Part shown: piece after piece, positions 1 through 9,122 of the stretch | Layout of the letters: the number at the start of each line of letters is the position of its first letter | How positions within the stretch are numbered: the stretch's first letter is position 1 | Assembly (NCBI RefSeq): GCF_017742215.1 | Contig: NZ_JAGHKP010000001.1 | Span: forward strand, 1-64,000 | Length of the DNA: 64,000 nt | Source: Chitinophaga chungangae | GTDB lineage: Bacteria > Bacteroidota > Bacteroidia > Chitinophagales > Chitinophagaceae | Direction of reading: 5' to 3' | Program-made: the position numbers and the translations under genes | The notes under the pieces: generated by a model | The model's database searches: none | Told to the model about the DNA's origin: nothing | Seen by the model: the letters and a program-made list of their open reading frames with translations, nothing else

Positions 1-100
1 GTTTACTTTTAAGGGCCGTCGGAGACTACGACGTTGATAGGTTACAGGTGTAAGGGTGGTAACATCGAAGCCGAGTAATACTAATTGCCCGTAAGCTTTA
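1..100 (+). rRNA. 23S ribosomal RNA, 3' end (partial)
   Basis: The first hundred bases match the conserved 3' end of bacterial 23S rRNA, including the stretch around GACGTTGATAGG and CCGAGTAATACTAATTG. The gene runs in from the left edge of the window. The exact mature 3' end is approximate. The 5S gene and a terminator follow, so this is the end of an rRNA operon transcribed rightwards. Confidence 0.93.
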
Positions 101-213
101 ATTTTATTTTTTAGCGTTCGTCTCGAAAGAATGCAAGTTCCAAGAGCGTGATATACAACTTCCCAATATGTAAATTATTGAAGAGCCGCTGCGCAAGCAA
201 GCTCAGAAGATCT

Positions 214-324
<111 letters not shown>

Positions 325-330
325 TTTATT

Positions 331-366
331 AGAAAGCCTCAACGTACATACGTTGAGGCTTTTCTC
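331..366 (+). terminator. Rho-independent terminator of the rRNA operon
   Basis: An 11-bp perfect stem (AAGCCTCAACG pairing with CGTTGAGGCTT) with a 6-nt loop is followed by a T-rich stretch, directly after 5S rRNA. Confidence 0.9.
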
Positions 367-401
367 ATTTATACCAGTTCCCTATTTTCTTTTCAAAACA
401 A

Positions 402-898
402 GGTAACCCCGCCAAAAATCCGCGACGAACAACTATCGCCCCTTCCCCGCGAAATCACCGCCTGTTACGCAATGATCACCGCAATAGACGAAGGTCGGCC
501 ACATCGTGGATGCACTCGAAAAATCAGGAACTTTAAAGAATACGATCATCGTTTTCACCGGCAACAATGGCCTCAACATCGTCGCAGATGGTTTGCCCGG
601 CAAACAAAATCTCTACGAAAAAAGCCTCCCCGCATACTGCTGATCATAGCCGGCCCCGGCATCCCGCAACATACCAGCGGCAACGTACGCTCGCAGCAAT
701 GTTACAACTGAAACCGTGATTCCAGCTGGCTTCCGGGAGATTCCAAATAGCTTTGTCACAAGCACTGCGAAGCGCAGCACCTCGTGTATAAAGACGTTCA
801 GCGCGCCATTCGTACCCGCAGAATGGAATACATACCAGGTGAAAGACGTGCGCACCGAACAGCGTTTCTCCTTACTAAAAATCCGTTCAAAAAGATAA
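402..898 (+). pseudogene. Degraded sulfatase, C-terminal remnant
   Basis: Three reading frames in succession give pieces of a type I arylsulfatase. The first frame gives KIRDEQLSPLPR and CYAMITAIDE. After a shift near 495 come VGHIVDALEKSG, NTIIVFTGNNGL and GKQNLYEKS. After a second shift near 635 comes LLIIAGPGIPQ. Further on, VYKDVQRAIRT and QVKDVRTEQ appear in two different frames. These match the usual order of the sulfatase C-terminal half (DNG and GKxNLYE blocks, then the AxRT/W block). The N-terminal half with the catalytic Cys/Ser motif is absent, as is any intact start. Family membership is inferred from motif order. The gene is broken by at least three frameshifts and cannot make an active enzyme. 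Confidence 0.75.
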
Positions 899-997
899 CC
901 TCACTGCAGATAGGCTTTCGCCATAAAAAAGACGGAGCTCACCGCGCATGCGCCGGGTAGCGAACAATCAGGGCGATTCTTTTGTATTCTGACCGGG

Positions 998-1016
998 TAC
1001 GCAGATAGACTGCGTA
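998..1016. repeat. 7-bp inverted repeat upstream of the SDR gene
   Basis: TACGCAG and CTGCGTA form a perfect inverted repeat around a 5-nt spacer, ending about 20 nt before the SDR start codon. It could be an operator or a leader hairpin. Nothing else shows its role. Confidence 0.4.
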
Positions 1017-1037
1017 TCAAACGCTGATCTTTCCCGT

Positions 1038-1997
1038 ATGAAACCGCTCGAAAATAAAATAGCCCTTGTTGCCGGCTCCACACGGGGCGCCGGCCGCGGG
1101 ATCGCGTGTATGCTCGGCGAAGCGGGCGCCACAGTGTATTGTACCGGCAGAAGCACCCGCGGAGACCTCGCATCCGGCGTACACCGGCCCGAAACGATCG
1201 ATGAAACCGCCGAAATAGTGACCGCCCTCGGTGGGAAAGGCATTGCCATAAAAACAGATCATAGCGACGAAACACAGGTGGCCGCTCTCTGTGAAAGGAT
1301 CGGCAGGGAACAGGGAAGGCTCGACGTACTGGTGAACGATGTTTGGGGAGGAGATGAGCTTACCGAATGGGGCAAACCTTTCTGGAAGATCGAAAACCTG
1401 TCCAACGGTTTCAAAATGCTGCAGCAGGCCATCAACACCCACATTATCACCAGCAAATACGCCGTGCCGTTGATGCTCCCGGCCCAAAAAGGGCTCATCA
1501 TCGAGATCACCGACGGCGATGGGTATTTCTACCGAGGGCAGCTGTTGTATGATCTTGTGAAAACTTCCATCATCAGGCTGGCCTTCGGCATGGCGGAAGA
1601 ATTAAAAGAACATAACATCGCCGCACTTGCGCTTACGCCGGGCTTTCTACGGTCTGAAGCCATGCTCGGTTATTTTGGCGTTACGGAAGAAAACTGGGAA
1701 GAGGGCGTAAAAAAAGATAAAAACTTTATTGCCTCCGAAACGCCATGGTTCGTTGGTCGCGCCGCAGCCGCGCTGGCGGCTGATCCCGGCGTATTCGCCA
1801 AAACAGGGAAGGTGTTCAGCTCCTGGAATCTCTCCGACGAATACGGTTTCAAAGACCGGGACGGCAGCACGCCGCATTGGGGCAAACACCTGGAAAACGT
1901 GATCCCCGATTATCGCTACAAACGGCTGGACGACGAGTTCTACAGCTACTGGCGCTTCATCTCCGGGAAACGCGTTGGCGACGGAGCCTGGGAATAA
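1038..1997 (+). CDS. SDR family NAD(P)-dependent oxidoreductase
   Basis: A 319-residue protein with a Rossmann fold of the short-chain dehydrogenase/reductase superfamily, probably cytosolic. The dinucleotide-binding glycine motif GSTRGAGRG is at residues 13-21, and the catalytic Tyr/Lys pair is in YDLVK (Tyr171, Lys175). The position where classical SDRs carry the catalytic Ser holds Thr158 (EITDGDG), and the NNAG motif is replaced by VNDVWGG. The protein is about 60 residues longer than a classical SDR because of its C-terminal extension, as in DHRS1-like enzymes. The substrate cannot be read from the sequence. It stands alone between a sulfatase relic and the convergent hisS gene, and shares a bidirectional terminator with hisS. 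Confidence 0.85.
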   Translation: MKPLENKIALVAGSTRGAGRGIACMLGEAGATVYCTGRSTRGDLASGVHRPETIDETAEIVTALGGKGIAIKTDHSDETQVAALCERIGREQGRLDVLVNDVWGGDELTEWGKPFWKIENLSNGFKMLQQAINTHIITSKYAVPLMLPAQKGLIIEITDGDGYFYRGQLLYDLVKTSIIRLAFGMAEELKEHNIAALALTPGFLRSEAMLGYFGVTEENWEEGVKKDKNFIASETPWFVGRAAAALAADPGVFAKTGKVFSSWNLSDEYGFKDRDGSTPHWGKHLENVIPDYRYKRLDDEFYSYWRFISGKRVGDGAWE

Positions 1998-2038
1998 CAC
2001 AACAATTCACTGGTACAGACATATTGTTTTAGTTGCGA

Positions 2039-2074
2039 GAAAAAAGGCCCCGAATTCTTTCAGGGCCTTTCCTT
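2039..2074. terminator. Bidirectional terminator between the SDR gene and hisS
   Basis: AAAGGCCC and GGGCCTTT arms flank an 11-nt loop. The A-rich left flank gives a U-tract for hisS read on the minus strand, and the right flank is T-rich for the SDR gene. Confidence 0.7.
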
Positions 2075-3418
2075 TTAAAACGCAAAACCGGCGAGCTCTT
2101 CCGGCTTAATATTATAACGTTCCCGGTTCGTCATGTTCTTGATCGAAATAACGCCGGGCGCAGTTTCCTCCACATAAGCGATGTAAGGTATGCCGCGTTT
2201 TTCCGCGTATTTGTATTGTTTGTCCTGCTTGATATCGTCGGGGAAAAGTTCGGCAACGATCCCTCTTTCCCGCAGCTGGTTTACGTATCCGAACACATTG
2301 GCCAGTTTTTCCGCGCCAGGGTTAAAAAAGAGCACCTGCGTGCCCTGTTGCGCGGTGGCGGGAAACAGCTTCAATTCTTCCAGCACATCGTAGATCCTGT
2401 CCACACCGAAGGAAATGCCCACGCCCGAAATGCCCGGCAGGCCGAAAAGACCGGTGAGGTCGTCGTAACGGCCGCCGCCGCCGATGCTGCCCATATTCAC
2501 CTGTACGGGGGCTTTCACTTCCACGATCATGCCGGTATAATAATTCAGCCCGCGCGCCAGCGTAAGATCGATCACCGGTGCGGAGTTGAAACGGGCAAGA
2601 CCGCCGCCGAGAATGAACCGCAGCTCTTCCACGCCTTTTAAACCCGTGGGAGAGCCCGCCAGCAGCTGACTGAGGCGTTCCAGCTTTTCGTCGTTACTGC
2701 CTTCCACGGAAATAAAATCCATGACGTTGTTGATCTCCGCCGGCTGAAGCCCTCTTCCCGCCAACTCTTCCCGTACCCCGCCCGCACCGATCTTGTCCAG
2801 CTTGTCGATGGCGATGGTGATGTCGGTCATCAGGTCCGGGCGGCCCACCAGTTCGGCGAGACCAGCCAGTATCTTGCGGTTGTTGACTTTCAGCTGGTAA
2901 CCTTCCAGGCCTAGGTCGGTCAGCACGGTGTCGTATATTTTCAGCAATTCCACTTCATTGATCAGCGCATCGCTCCCGATCACGTCCGCATCGCACTGGT
3001 AAAATTCGCGGTAGCGGCCGCGGCTGGGCTTGTCGCCTCTCCACACAGGCTGTATCTGGTACCGTTTGAAGGGAAGGGTGAGTTTGCCGTGATTCATCAC
3101 CACGTACCGGGCGAAAGGAATGGTAAGGTCGTATTTCAGGGATTTCTCACATAATAAAAGCCCCAGTTCCCGGCTGTCTTTCGCCATCTGCGCCTGGCCG
3201 AGGATGTCGCCGTTGTTGAGGATCTTGAATATCAGCCTGTCGCCTTCCTCGCCGTATTTGCCGAGCAGCGTGGAAGTATTTTCCATGGCCGGCGTTTCCA
3301 ACGGCTGGAAACCGTATAGTTCAAATGTTTTGCGGATGGTCGCAAAAATGTAATTGCGCTTGCGGACTACTTCCGGGTCAAAATCACGGGTGCCTTGTGG
3401 TTTGCTTACTTTTATCAT
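2075..3418 (-). CDS. hisS: Histidyl-tRNA synthetase
   Basis: Class II aminoacyl-tRNA synthetase that charges tRNA-His with histidine in the cytosol. The 447 residues match the usual length of about 420-460. It opens with KPQGTRDF (motif 1 region), carries motif 2 around residues 115-135 (VWRGDKPSRGRYREFYQ) and the histidine-specific LARGLNYYTG block near residue 290, and ends in an anticodon-binding domain (VLFFNPGAEK onwards). The ATG start fits the conserved N-terminus. It lies 28 nt downstream of the phosphatase gene on the same strand, so the two are probably cotranscribed. Confidence 0.97.
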   Translation of the reverse strand: MIKVSKPQGTRDFDPEVVRKRNYIFATIRKTFELYGFQPLETPAMENTSTLLGKYGEEGDRLIFKILNNGDILGQAQMAKDSRELGLLLCEKSLKYDLTIPFARYVVMNHGKLTLPFKRYQIQPVWRGDKPSRGRYREFYQCDADVIGSDALINEVELLKIYDTVLTDLGLEGYQLKVNNRKILAGLAELVGRPDLMTDITIAIDKLDKIGAGGVREELAGRGLQPAEINNVMDFISVEGSNDEKLERLSQLLAGSPTGLKGVEELRFILGGGLARFNSAPVIDLTLARGLNYYTGMIVEVKAPVQVNMGSIGGGGRYDDLTGLFGLPGISGVGISFGVDRIYDVLEELKLFPATAQQGTQVLFFNPGAEKLANVFGYVNQLRERGIVAELFPDDIKQDKQYKYAEKRGIPYIAYVEETAPGVISIKNMTNRERYNIKPEELAGFAF

Positions 3419-3446
3419 TCTATGGAGTGTGAATTGTGGATCGAAT

Positions 3447-3881
3447 TTACCCTATTTTAACGATGCGCTCGCAAGCATTGTAGATCAGCTGGTACACCGG
3501 TTCAAACAACGCATCGTCGTACCAGGGGTCGGGCACCGGCTGCTGGTGTTCCAGCAATAATTGTACCTTCTGCCGGTCTCCGTCGCTGCGGGCTTTACGC
3601 AGCACGTCGCGGTAATTGTCGAGGTCCATCACGAAGATGCGGTCGAAATCGTCGAAGTCGGCCACCTGGAATTGCCGCCCCCTGAGCTTCGAGATATCGA
3701 TCCCGTTTTGCCGCGCCACGCGTACGGAGCGGGCGTCCGGCGGATCGCCCACGTGCCAGTTGCCGGTACCGCAGGAATCCACTTCCCAGCCAAGGCCCTG
3801 CTGATCGGATAAATGCCTCAGGATGCCTTCCGCGAGCGGGGAACGGCAGATGTTGCCGAGGCAGACCATTAAAATTTTCAT
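3447..3881 (-). CDS. Low molecular weight protein-tyrosine phosphatase
   Basis: A 144-residue cytosolic phosphatase of the arsenate-reductase-like fold. The P-loop CLGNICRS sits at residues 7-14 right after the first strand, giving the Cys7-X5-Arg13 signature. The general-acid Asp is in the DPWYDD segment near the C-terminus. An upstream in-frame alternative start would add 14 residues, but ATG at 3881 places the P-loop at the normal family position and is preferred. Likely substrates are phosphotyrosine proteins such as bacterial tyrosine kinases, or small phosphoesters. This cannot be narrowed further. It is upstream of and co-oriented with hisS. Confidence 0.93.
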   Translation of the reverse strand: MKILMVCLGNICRSPLAEGILRHLSDQQGLGWEVDSCGTGNWHVGDPPDARSVRVARQNGIDISKLRGRQFQVADFDDFDRIFVMDLDNYRDVLRKARSDGDRQKVQLLLEHQQPVPDPWYDDALFEPVYQLIYNACERIVKIG

Positions 3882-3971
3882 CGTGTATAAAATTGCTGAA
3901 CAGGGTAAGCGGCTGTGAACCAATTAGTTGTTTTCTTTGACCCGCCTGCGTTCCCCCGTTTTTTCAGAGCG

Positions 3972-3979
3972 CAAAACTA
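3972..3979 (-). promoter_or_regulatory. Possible -7 box upstream of the phosphatase-hisS pair
   Basis: On the minus strand the sequence reads TAGTTTTG, a full match to the Bacteroidota -7 consensus TAnnTTTG, about 90 nt before the phosphatase start. No TTTG is found at the -33 position. The rest of the divergent gap (3882-4176) shows nothing else recognisable. Confidence 0.3.
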
Positions 3980-4176
3980 CCACATTTTCAGGGAAGTGTA
4001 TAACGTATTCCCGCGCAATTGCATATGTTAAAACTTTAGTGTAATATGGAATCCGGAAGTTGGAGCATCTCTATAACGAAGGACCAGCACAAGGCCTGGC
4101 GGTTTTTTAACAAACGAATAAAGTTTTCATAACTAGAATAAAACAATTTTTTTTGTATACTTGTAATTTGCCACTA

Positions 4177-4410
4177 ATGCAACAGGAGAACGATAACACG
4201 AACAAACGGATGAATGTGTCATACCGCCCGATGGGCGAACTGATAAGGGGCTTATTTTTTATCCTCTTCGGACTGTATGCGCTTTTCTCAGAGAAGCTTG
4301 GTTTTGGTAAGCTGAACATTTCCATTGAGCTGACCTATGCATTGGGCGGCGTATTATGTGCGTATGGATTATTTCGTGTGTACAGGGGCGTCAAGCAATT
4401 ATTTTTTTGA
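4177..4410 (+). CDS. Small two-helix membrane protein, unknown function
   Basis: A 77-residue protein with a short polar N-terminus and two hydrophobic segments (roughly residues 20-37 and 48-68), the second followed by basic residues (RVYRGVK). The ATG at 4177 is preferred over a TTG 24 nt upstream. A further in-frame ATG at 4210 is possible. No family motif is recognised. It precedes a PstS-like lipoprotein and two TPR proteins on the same strand with short gaps, so it probably belongs to the same envelope operon. Confidence 0.75.
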   Translation: MQQENDNTNKRMNVSYRPMGELIRGLFFILFGLYALFSEKLGFGKLNISIELTYALGGVLCAYGLFRVYRGVKQLFF

Positions 4411-4437
4411 TTAATTTTTCACCATTAGACTGTGTGT

Positions 4438-5358
4438 ATGTTTTTAAAAGCTAAAAACTGGATGGGGTCGTTATTGGCGGCTTCAGTAGTTGCCCTGACC
4501 CTCGCAGGCTGCGCCGGCGGCACATCCCAGGGCGGTGAGAAAGACACTCCTACATCAGGCACCCTGCGTATTTCGGTAGACGAAACCTATCAGCCGCTGA
4601 TCGCCGCTGAAATAAAAGTGTTCCAGTCTTTATACCCGAAAACGAAGATCATCGCGGAATACAAACCGGAAGCGGATTGTTTTAAAGATATGTTCGACGA
4701 CAGCTCGCGTATGATCATCGTGACGCGCGACCTGAAGGAAGACGAAAAAGAATATTTCAAAAAGGAAAAGATACGGCCGCAAAGCCTGCAACTGGCCACG
4801 GACGCCATTGCCCTGATCGTCAACAATGCCAATCCCGATTCCATTCTTACGATGGACCAGGTGCGCAAGATCATGGACGGCACCAGCGAACGTAAATGGC
4901 AGATCGTGTTCGACCATCAGAATTCCAGCACGGTCCGCTTCATACGGGATTCCATCAATAAAGGGAAACCTTTGCCGGCCACTACGATGGCGGCAAAATC
5001 GAACCCGGAAGTGATAGAGCACGTTTCGAAAAATAAAGAAGCCATCGGCGTGATCGGCGTGAACTGGATCTCGGATACGAACGATACCAAAGCGATCGAA
5101 TTTACGAAGATGGTAAACACGGTGAAATTACGTGCGGATAACAATACCGATTTTGTAAAACCTTACCAGTTTTACATCGGCATGAAATCTTACCCGCTCA
5201 CACGGGGCATGTTCTATATCTTGAAAGAGCCTTACCAGGGCCTGGGCGCGGGGTTTGCCACTTTCCTCGGCGGCCAGGAAGGCCAACTCCTGATAGGCAA
5301 GTATAAATTGTATCCTGCAAGATTGAATATCGTCTTCAGGGAAGCCACTTTGAAATAA
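4438..5358 (+). CDS. PstS-like phosphate-binding lipoprotein
   Basis: A 306-residue substrate-binding-protein homologue. A lipoprotein signal peptide ends in the lipobox LAGC with the acylated Cys25. The following GTLRISVDETYQPL, a DSSRMIIVTRDL block and a VGVIG-type strand (EAIGVIGVNW) fit the PstS/periplasmic binding protein fold. ATG at 4438 is preferred to a GTG two codons upstream because it gives a clean signal peptide. No PstC, PstA or PstB partner lies nearby, so a phosphate-transport role is not supported by context. It sits just ahead of two exported TPR proteins and may act as a periplasmic binding or sensing protein. Confidence 0.85.
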   Translation: MFLKAKNWMGSLLAASVVALTLAGCAGGTSQGGEKDTPTSGTLRISVDETYQPLIAAEIKVFQSLYPKTKIIAEYKPEADCFKDMFDDSSRMIIVTRDLKEDEKEYFKKEKIRPQSLQLATDAIALIVNNANPDSILTMDQVRKIMDGTSERKWQIVFDHQNSSTVRFIRDSINKGKPLPATTMAAKSNPEVIEHVSKNKEAIGVIGVNWISDTNDTKAIEFTKMVNTVKLRADNNTDFVKPYQFYIGMKSYPLTRGMFYILKEPYQGLGAGFATFLGGQEGQLLIGKYKLYPARLNIVFREATLK

Positions 5359-5394
5359 TAAATACTGATAAACACAACTAAAACCGGATTGCTC

Positions 5395-7113
5395 ATGAAC
5401 AGAAGGAAAAGTTTATTTGTAGCCATGCTCTGCATAGCCAACGGAGCTATGGCACAATCTGTGGAAGATGGTTTGAAGGATTTGTACTACGGCAAATACC
5501 AGACCGCGAAACAAAATCTCGAAAAAGCCATCACCGCGAAACCTGAGGACGCCCGTGCCTATTATTATCTCGGTATAGCCGAACTGGGACTGGAAAACAA
5601 AGACGCCGCCGCGGCCGCATTTTCCAAAGGTCTCACCGCAGTGCCCAATTCACCGCTGCTTACCGCCGGCCTCGGCCGCATCGACCTGCTGAACGGTAAA
5701 ACCGCTGAAGCAAAACAGAAATTCGAATCCGCCAGCACCGCCACTGAAGGCCGCGACGGAGACGTTGCCCGCGCAATTGCAGACGCCAACACCGAAGTAA
5801 CCGGCGGCGACCGCGGATATGCCCTCACCGTGATGGAAAAACTCCTGAACAACGAAGGCCGTAAAAAAAGACAAATGTATGAAGCCACCGCGGCCGATTA
5901 TATCGAGCTGGGAGACGCTTACCGCTACCTCGGCGGTGAGAACGGCGGTAAAGCCATCACCTCTTACGAAAAAGCAATGGAGCTCGACGCCAACAACGCC
6001 GAAGCCGTAATGAAACAAGGCCTGGTGAACTACAACGCCAAACTGCTGCAGCAAGCCGTGGCAGACTGGGCGAAAGCCACCAATATGGACGCCAACTACG
6101 CTCCCGCATATTTCGAACTGTACCAGTTCTATATCACTCCCAGAAAAGAACAATTCTCCCTGGAACACGCGGCCAAATACCTCCAGAAATACGTGGAAGT
6201 AGGCGACCCGTCAGACAAGGCGAAAAACGAATATTACCTCGCGGCTATCGCTTTCTACCAGAAAGATTATGATGGCGCGATCGCCAAAGCGAAAGCCCTT
6301 ATGGGTTCCGCTAACGAAGCCTACAAAGGCAAGCTCACCCTGCTGGCTGCCGATGCAAACCTCCAGAAAGGCGATTCCCTCTCCGCAAAAGCACTCATGG
6401 ACGAACACGTGAAAGCGGTGGGTAACGATAAACTGGAAGTAAACGACCTGAAACTGCTGAGCGCCATCTATGGTAAACTGAAAAGCTCAGACAGCGCCAC
6501 CCAGGCTAACTACCAGGAACTGGCAGGCAGCTACCTGGAAAGGTATGCTGAAGCAGACACCACCAAAGACGCGGAAAAATTCCGCAACGTAGCCGAAGCT
6601 TTCAAAGAAATGCGCAACTATGGTAAAGCCGCCGAATGGTACGGTAAAGCACTTGAGTTCAAAGACAACTCCGGCGCCGTATCCGACCATTTTTACAAAG
6701 GTTTCTACGAATATTATGCAGGCAAGTACAGCACTTCAGATAGCACCTGGGCCGCTTTCACCGCCAAATATCCCGAGCAGGTGACCGGCTTCTACTGGCA
6801 CGGCATGGCTAACGCCGCAATGGATACCGAAGCAAAAGAAGGCAAGGCAAAAGCTCCGTTCGAAAAATACGTTTCCCTCGTGAAACCCGAAGACGAAGCA
6901 AGGAACAAAAGGTTCCTGACCAACGCATACACTTACCTGATGCTCTATTATTACAACCTGGAAGACAAAGCAGGCATGCAGCCCTACATGGACAAACTGC
7001 TGGCTTTCGACCCGAACAACGACACCGTTCGCCAGGTAAAGGAAAACCTCGCATCCACTGAAAAAGCAGCCTCCGCAGCCGCTTCCAAAGCAGCCGCAAA
7101 AGGCACCAAATAA
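5395..7113 (+). CDS. Exported tetratricopeptide-repeat protein (copy 1)
   Basis: A 572-residue protein with a Sec signal peptide (MNRRKSLFVAMLC...AMAQ, cleavage near residue 21) followed by many TPR-like helical pairs, for example ARAYYYLGIAELGLE and AYRYLGGENGGKAITSYEKA. The C-terminus is a low-complexity Ala/Lys/Ser tail. TPR arrays mediate protein-protein contacts, here probably in the periplasm. It begins 36 nt after the PstS-like gene and ends in a strong terminator. The next gene is a clear paralogue with the same organisation. The partner and exact role are not visible. Confidence 0.88.
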   Translation: MNRRKSLFVAMLCIANGAMAQSVEDGLKDLYYGKYQTAKQNLEKAITAKPEDARAYYYLGIAELGLENKDAAAAAFSKGLTAVPNSPLLTAGLGRIDLLNGKTAEAKQKFESASTATEGRDGDVARAIADANTEVTGGDRGYALTVMEKLLNNEGRKKRQMYEATAADYIELGDAYRYLGGENGGKAITSYEKAMELDANNAEAVMKQGLVNYNAKLLQQAVADWAKATNMDANYAPAYFELYQFYITPRKEQFSLEHAAKYLQKYVEVGDPSDKAKNEYYLAAIAFYQKDYDGAIAKAKALMGSANEAYKGKLTLLAADANLQKGDSLSAKALMDEHVKAVGNDKLEVNDLKLLSAIYGKLKSSDSATQANYQELAGSYLERYAEADTTKDAEKFRNVAEAFKEMRNYGKAAEWYGKALEFKDNSGAVSDHFYKGFYEYYAGKYSTSDSTWAAFTAKYPEQVTGFYWHGMANAAMDTEAKEGKAKAPFEKYVSLVKPEDEARNKRFLTNAYTYLMLYYYNLEDKAGMQPYMDKLLAFDPNNDTVRQVKENLASTEKAASAAASKAAAKGTK

Positions 7114-7133
7114 GGTAAATTATTTACCTGCGA

Positions 7134-7170
7134 AAGGGCAGCGCCGGAATGGCGCTGCCCTTTTTATTTT
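7134..7170 (+). terminator. Rho-independent terminator
   Basis: AAGGGCAGCGCC and GGCGCTGCCCTT form a 12-bp stem with a 5-nt loop, followed by TTTATTTT. It separates the two TPR genes, which suggests that the second copy has its own promoter in the 180 nt that follow. Confidence 0.88.
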
Positions 7171-7355
7171 CCCGCCCAACCTGGGTTTTAACGTTTTCTT
7201 ACATTGTTTTTTCGGGAATAAATGAGTAAATTCAGTAATGACTGAGCTGCCATCCGTGCGCACTCTGGCATGTTTTTTACTACATGAAGCCATACCGCAG
7301 CCGAACTTTAACGGCGGCGGTAATGTTTAGATTAACGGATTAAAACTAAAAAACC

Positions 7356-9101
7356 ATGAAGAAGCGTATAAGTACACTCATTGCTCTGCTTTTCCTGGCT
7401 GGCGGGGCAATGGCTCAAACGATAGAAGACGGGTTGAAGAATCTGTATTACGGAAAATTCGCCACCGCAAAATCCGACTTTGAAAAAGCGATCGCGGCAA
7501 AACCGAACGATGACCGCGCCTATTATTATCTCGGCATCGCCGAATTAGGCGCTGAAAATAAAGAAGGCGCCGCCGCGGCTTTCCAGAAAGGATTGCAGGC
7601 CGTGCCCAACTCCCCGCTGCTGAATGCGGGTATGGGACGCATAGACCTGCTCAATGGTGACGCTGCTGCTGCCAGGCAGAAGTTCGACGCGGCCACTGCC
7701 GCCACCAAAGGAAAAAACGGGGACGTTGCCCGCGCCATCGCCGATGCGAACACCGAAGTGAAGGGGGGCGACAAGGCATACGCCCTTACCACCATGGAAA
7801 CGCTTGTTAACGGCAACGAAGGCAGAAGAGCCTATAAACCCGTTGCCGCCGATTATATTGAACTGGGCGACGCATACCGTTATATGGGCGGTGAAAACGG
7901 CGGCAAGGCCATTTCCGCCTACGAAAAAGCACTGGAGCTGGAAGCCAACAACGCCGAAGCGGTCATGAAACAGGGACACGTGAATTACAACGCCAAACTG
8001 CTGGAACAGGCCGTGGCAGACTACGCCAAAGCCGCGCAGCTGGACCCGAACTACGCGCCCGTTTTCTACGAATTGTACCAATTCTACTACACACCGAAAC
8101 CGCGCCAGTTCTCGCTTCCAAAGGCCAAGGAGTATTTGCAGAAATACCTCGCCCTGTCTGATCAGGCGGATAAAACCAAAAACGAATACTACCTGGCTTC
8201 CATCATGTTCCTCGACAAGGACTACGACGGAGCCATCGCCAAGGCTCAGAGCCTGATCCCGCAGGCCAACGAATCCTACAAGATCAAGCTCGAACGTATG
8301 ATCGCGGATGCATACCTGCAGAAAGGGGATTCCCTCGGCGCGAAGAACGCATTCGACCAGTATTCGCAGAAAGTAGGCGAAAGCAAACTGGAGCCGATCG
8401 ACTATAAGCTCGGCAGCGAGATCTACAGCCGTATCAAACTTTCCGATTCCACCGCCCAGGCCGCCAATGAGGGAAAAGCGCTGACCTACCTGGAAAAATA
8501 CGCGACCTCGGACACGACGAAAGACCTGGACCGCTACGAAGGCGTGGCCAAAGCTTTTCAGCAGGCCCGTATATTCGGCAAGGCAGGGGACTGGTATAAA
8601 CGGTATGCGGACCTGAAAGTGGAACAAAAGGAAAAACCCGCCGCGGTGGACCTGTATAACGTAGGTATCAACTATTACCTCGGCTCCGAAGGCGGTAAAG
8701 ACACCACCATGCTCGTAAAAGCAGATTCCGCCTTTGCACAGCTGGCTTCCAGTTACCCGGACCTCACGACCGGTTATTACTGGCAGGGGATGACCGCCGC
8801 CGCCCGCGACGTGGAAGCTAAAACAGGCGTGGCAGTGCCGTATTTTGAAAAATACCTGGCCATGGCCGAAAGCGACCCGGTGAAGAACAAGGCCGGCCTG
8901 ATCAAGGCGTACACTTATATGATGGTGTACTATTATAATAAAGAGGATAAGGCCAATCTCCAGAAGTTCATGGACAAGCTGACACCGCTGGACCCGACCA
9001 GCGAGCCGGTGAAACAGATCAAGGACATACAGGCCCAGAACCAGAACAACAGCCGTAGTACTTCAGGCAGAACCACCACACCTGCAAGGTCAAATAATTA
9101 A
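7356..9101 (+). CDS. Exported tetratricopeptide-repeat protein (copy 2)
   Basis: A 581-residue paralogue of the preceding gene. It has a signal peptide (MKKRISTLIALLFLAGGAMAQ), then the same opening block (EDGLKNLYYGKFATAKSDFE) and the same series of TPR units (AYYYLGIAELG, YRYMGGENGGKAISAYEKA). The two proteins align along their whole length, so they arose by tandem duplication. The C-terminus differs: copy 2 ends in an Asn/Ser/Thr/Arg-rich tail instead of an Ala/Lys tail. It is flanked by terminators on both sides, so it is probably an independent transcription unit. Confidence 0.88.
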   Translation: MKKRISTLIALLFLAGGAMAQTIEDGLKNLYYGKFATAKSDFEKAIAAKPNDDRAYYYLGIAELGAENKEGAAAAFQKGLQAVPNSPLLNAGMGRIDLLNGDAAAARQKFDAATAATKGKNGDVARAIADANTEVKGGDKAYALTTMETLVNGNEGRRAYKPVAADYIELGDAYRYMGGENGGKAISAYEKALELEANNAEAVMKQGHVNYNAKLLEQAVADYAKAAQLDPNYAPVFYELYQFYYTPKPRQFSLPKAKEYLQKYLALSDQADKTKNEYYLASIMFLDKDYDGAIAKAQSLIPQANESYKIKLERMIADAYLQKGDSLGAKNAFDQYSQKVGESKLEPIDYKLGSEIYSRIKLSDSTAQAANEGKALTYLEKYATSDTTKDLDRYEGVAKAFQQARIFGKAGDWYKRYADLKVEQKEKPAAVDLYNVGINYYLGSEGGKDTTMLVKADSAFAQLASSYPDLTTGYYWQGMTAAARDVEAKTGVAVPYFEKYLAMAESDPVKNKAGLIKAYTYMMVYYYNKEDKANLQKFMDKLTPLDPTSEPVKQIKDIQAQNQNNSRSTSGRTTTPARSNN

Positions 9102-9122
9102 CATTCAGGCTATTAGCAGCCA

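Noticed and set aside
101..213. tRNA in the 23S-5S spacer
   Set aside because: No cloverleaf, no TTC loop motif and no CCA-like acceptor end were found in the 115-nt spacer.
2033..2641. Long open plus-strand frame across hisS
   Set aside because: It is the antisense shadow of a conserved hisS gene; such long shadows are common in this GC-rich codon usage.
4438..5358. Component of a complete phosphate ABC transporter
   Set aside because: No permease or ATPase gene is adjacent; only the binding protein fold is supported.
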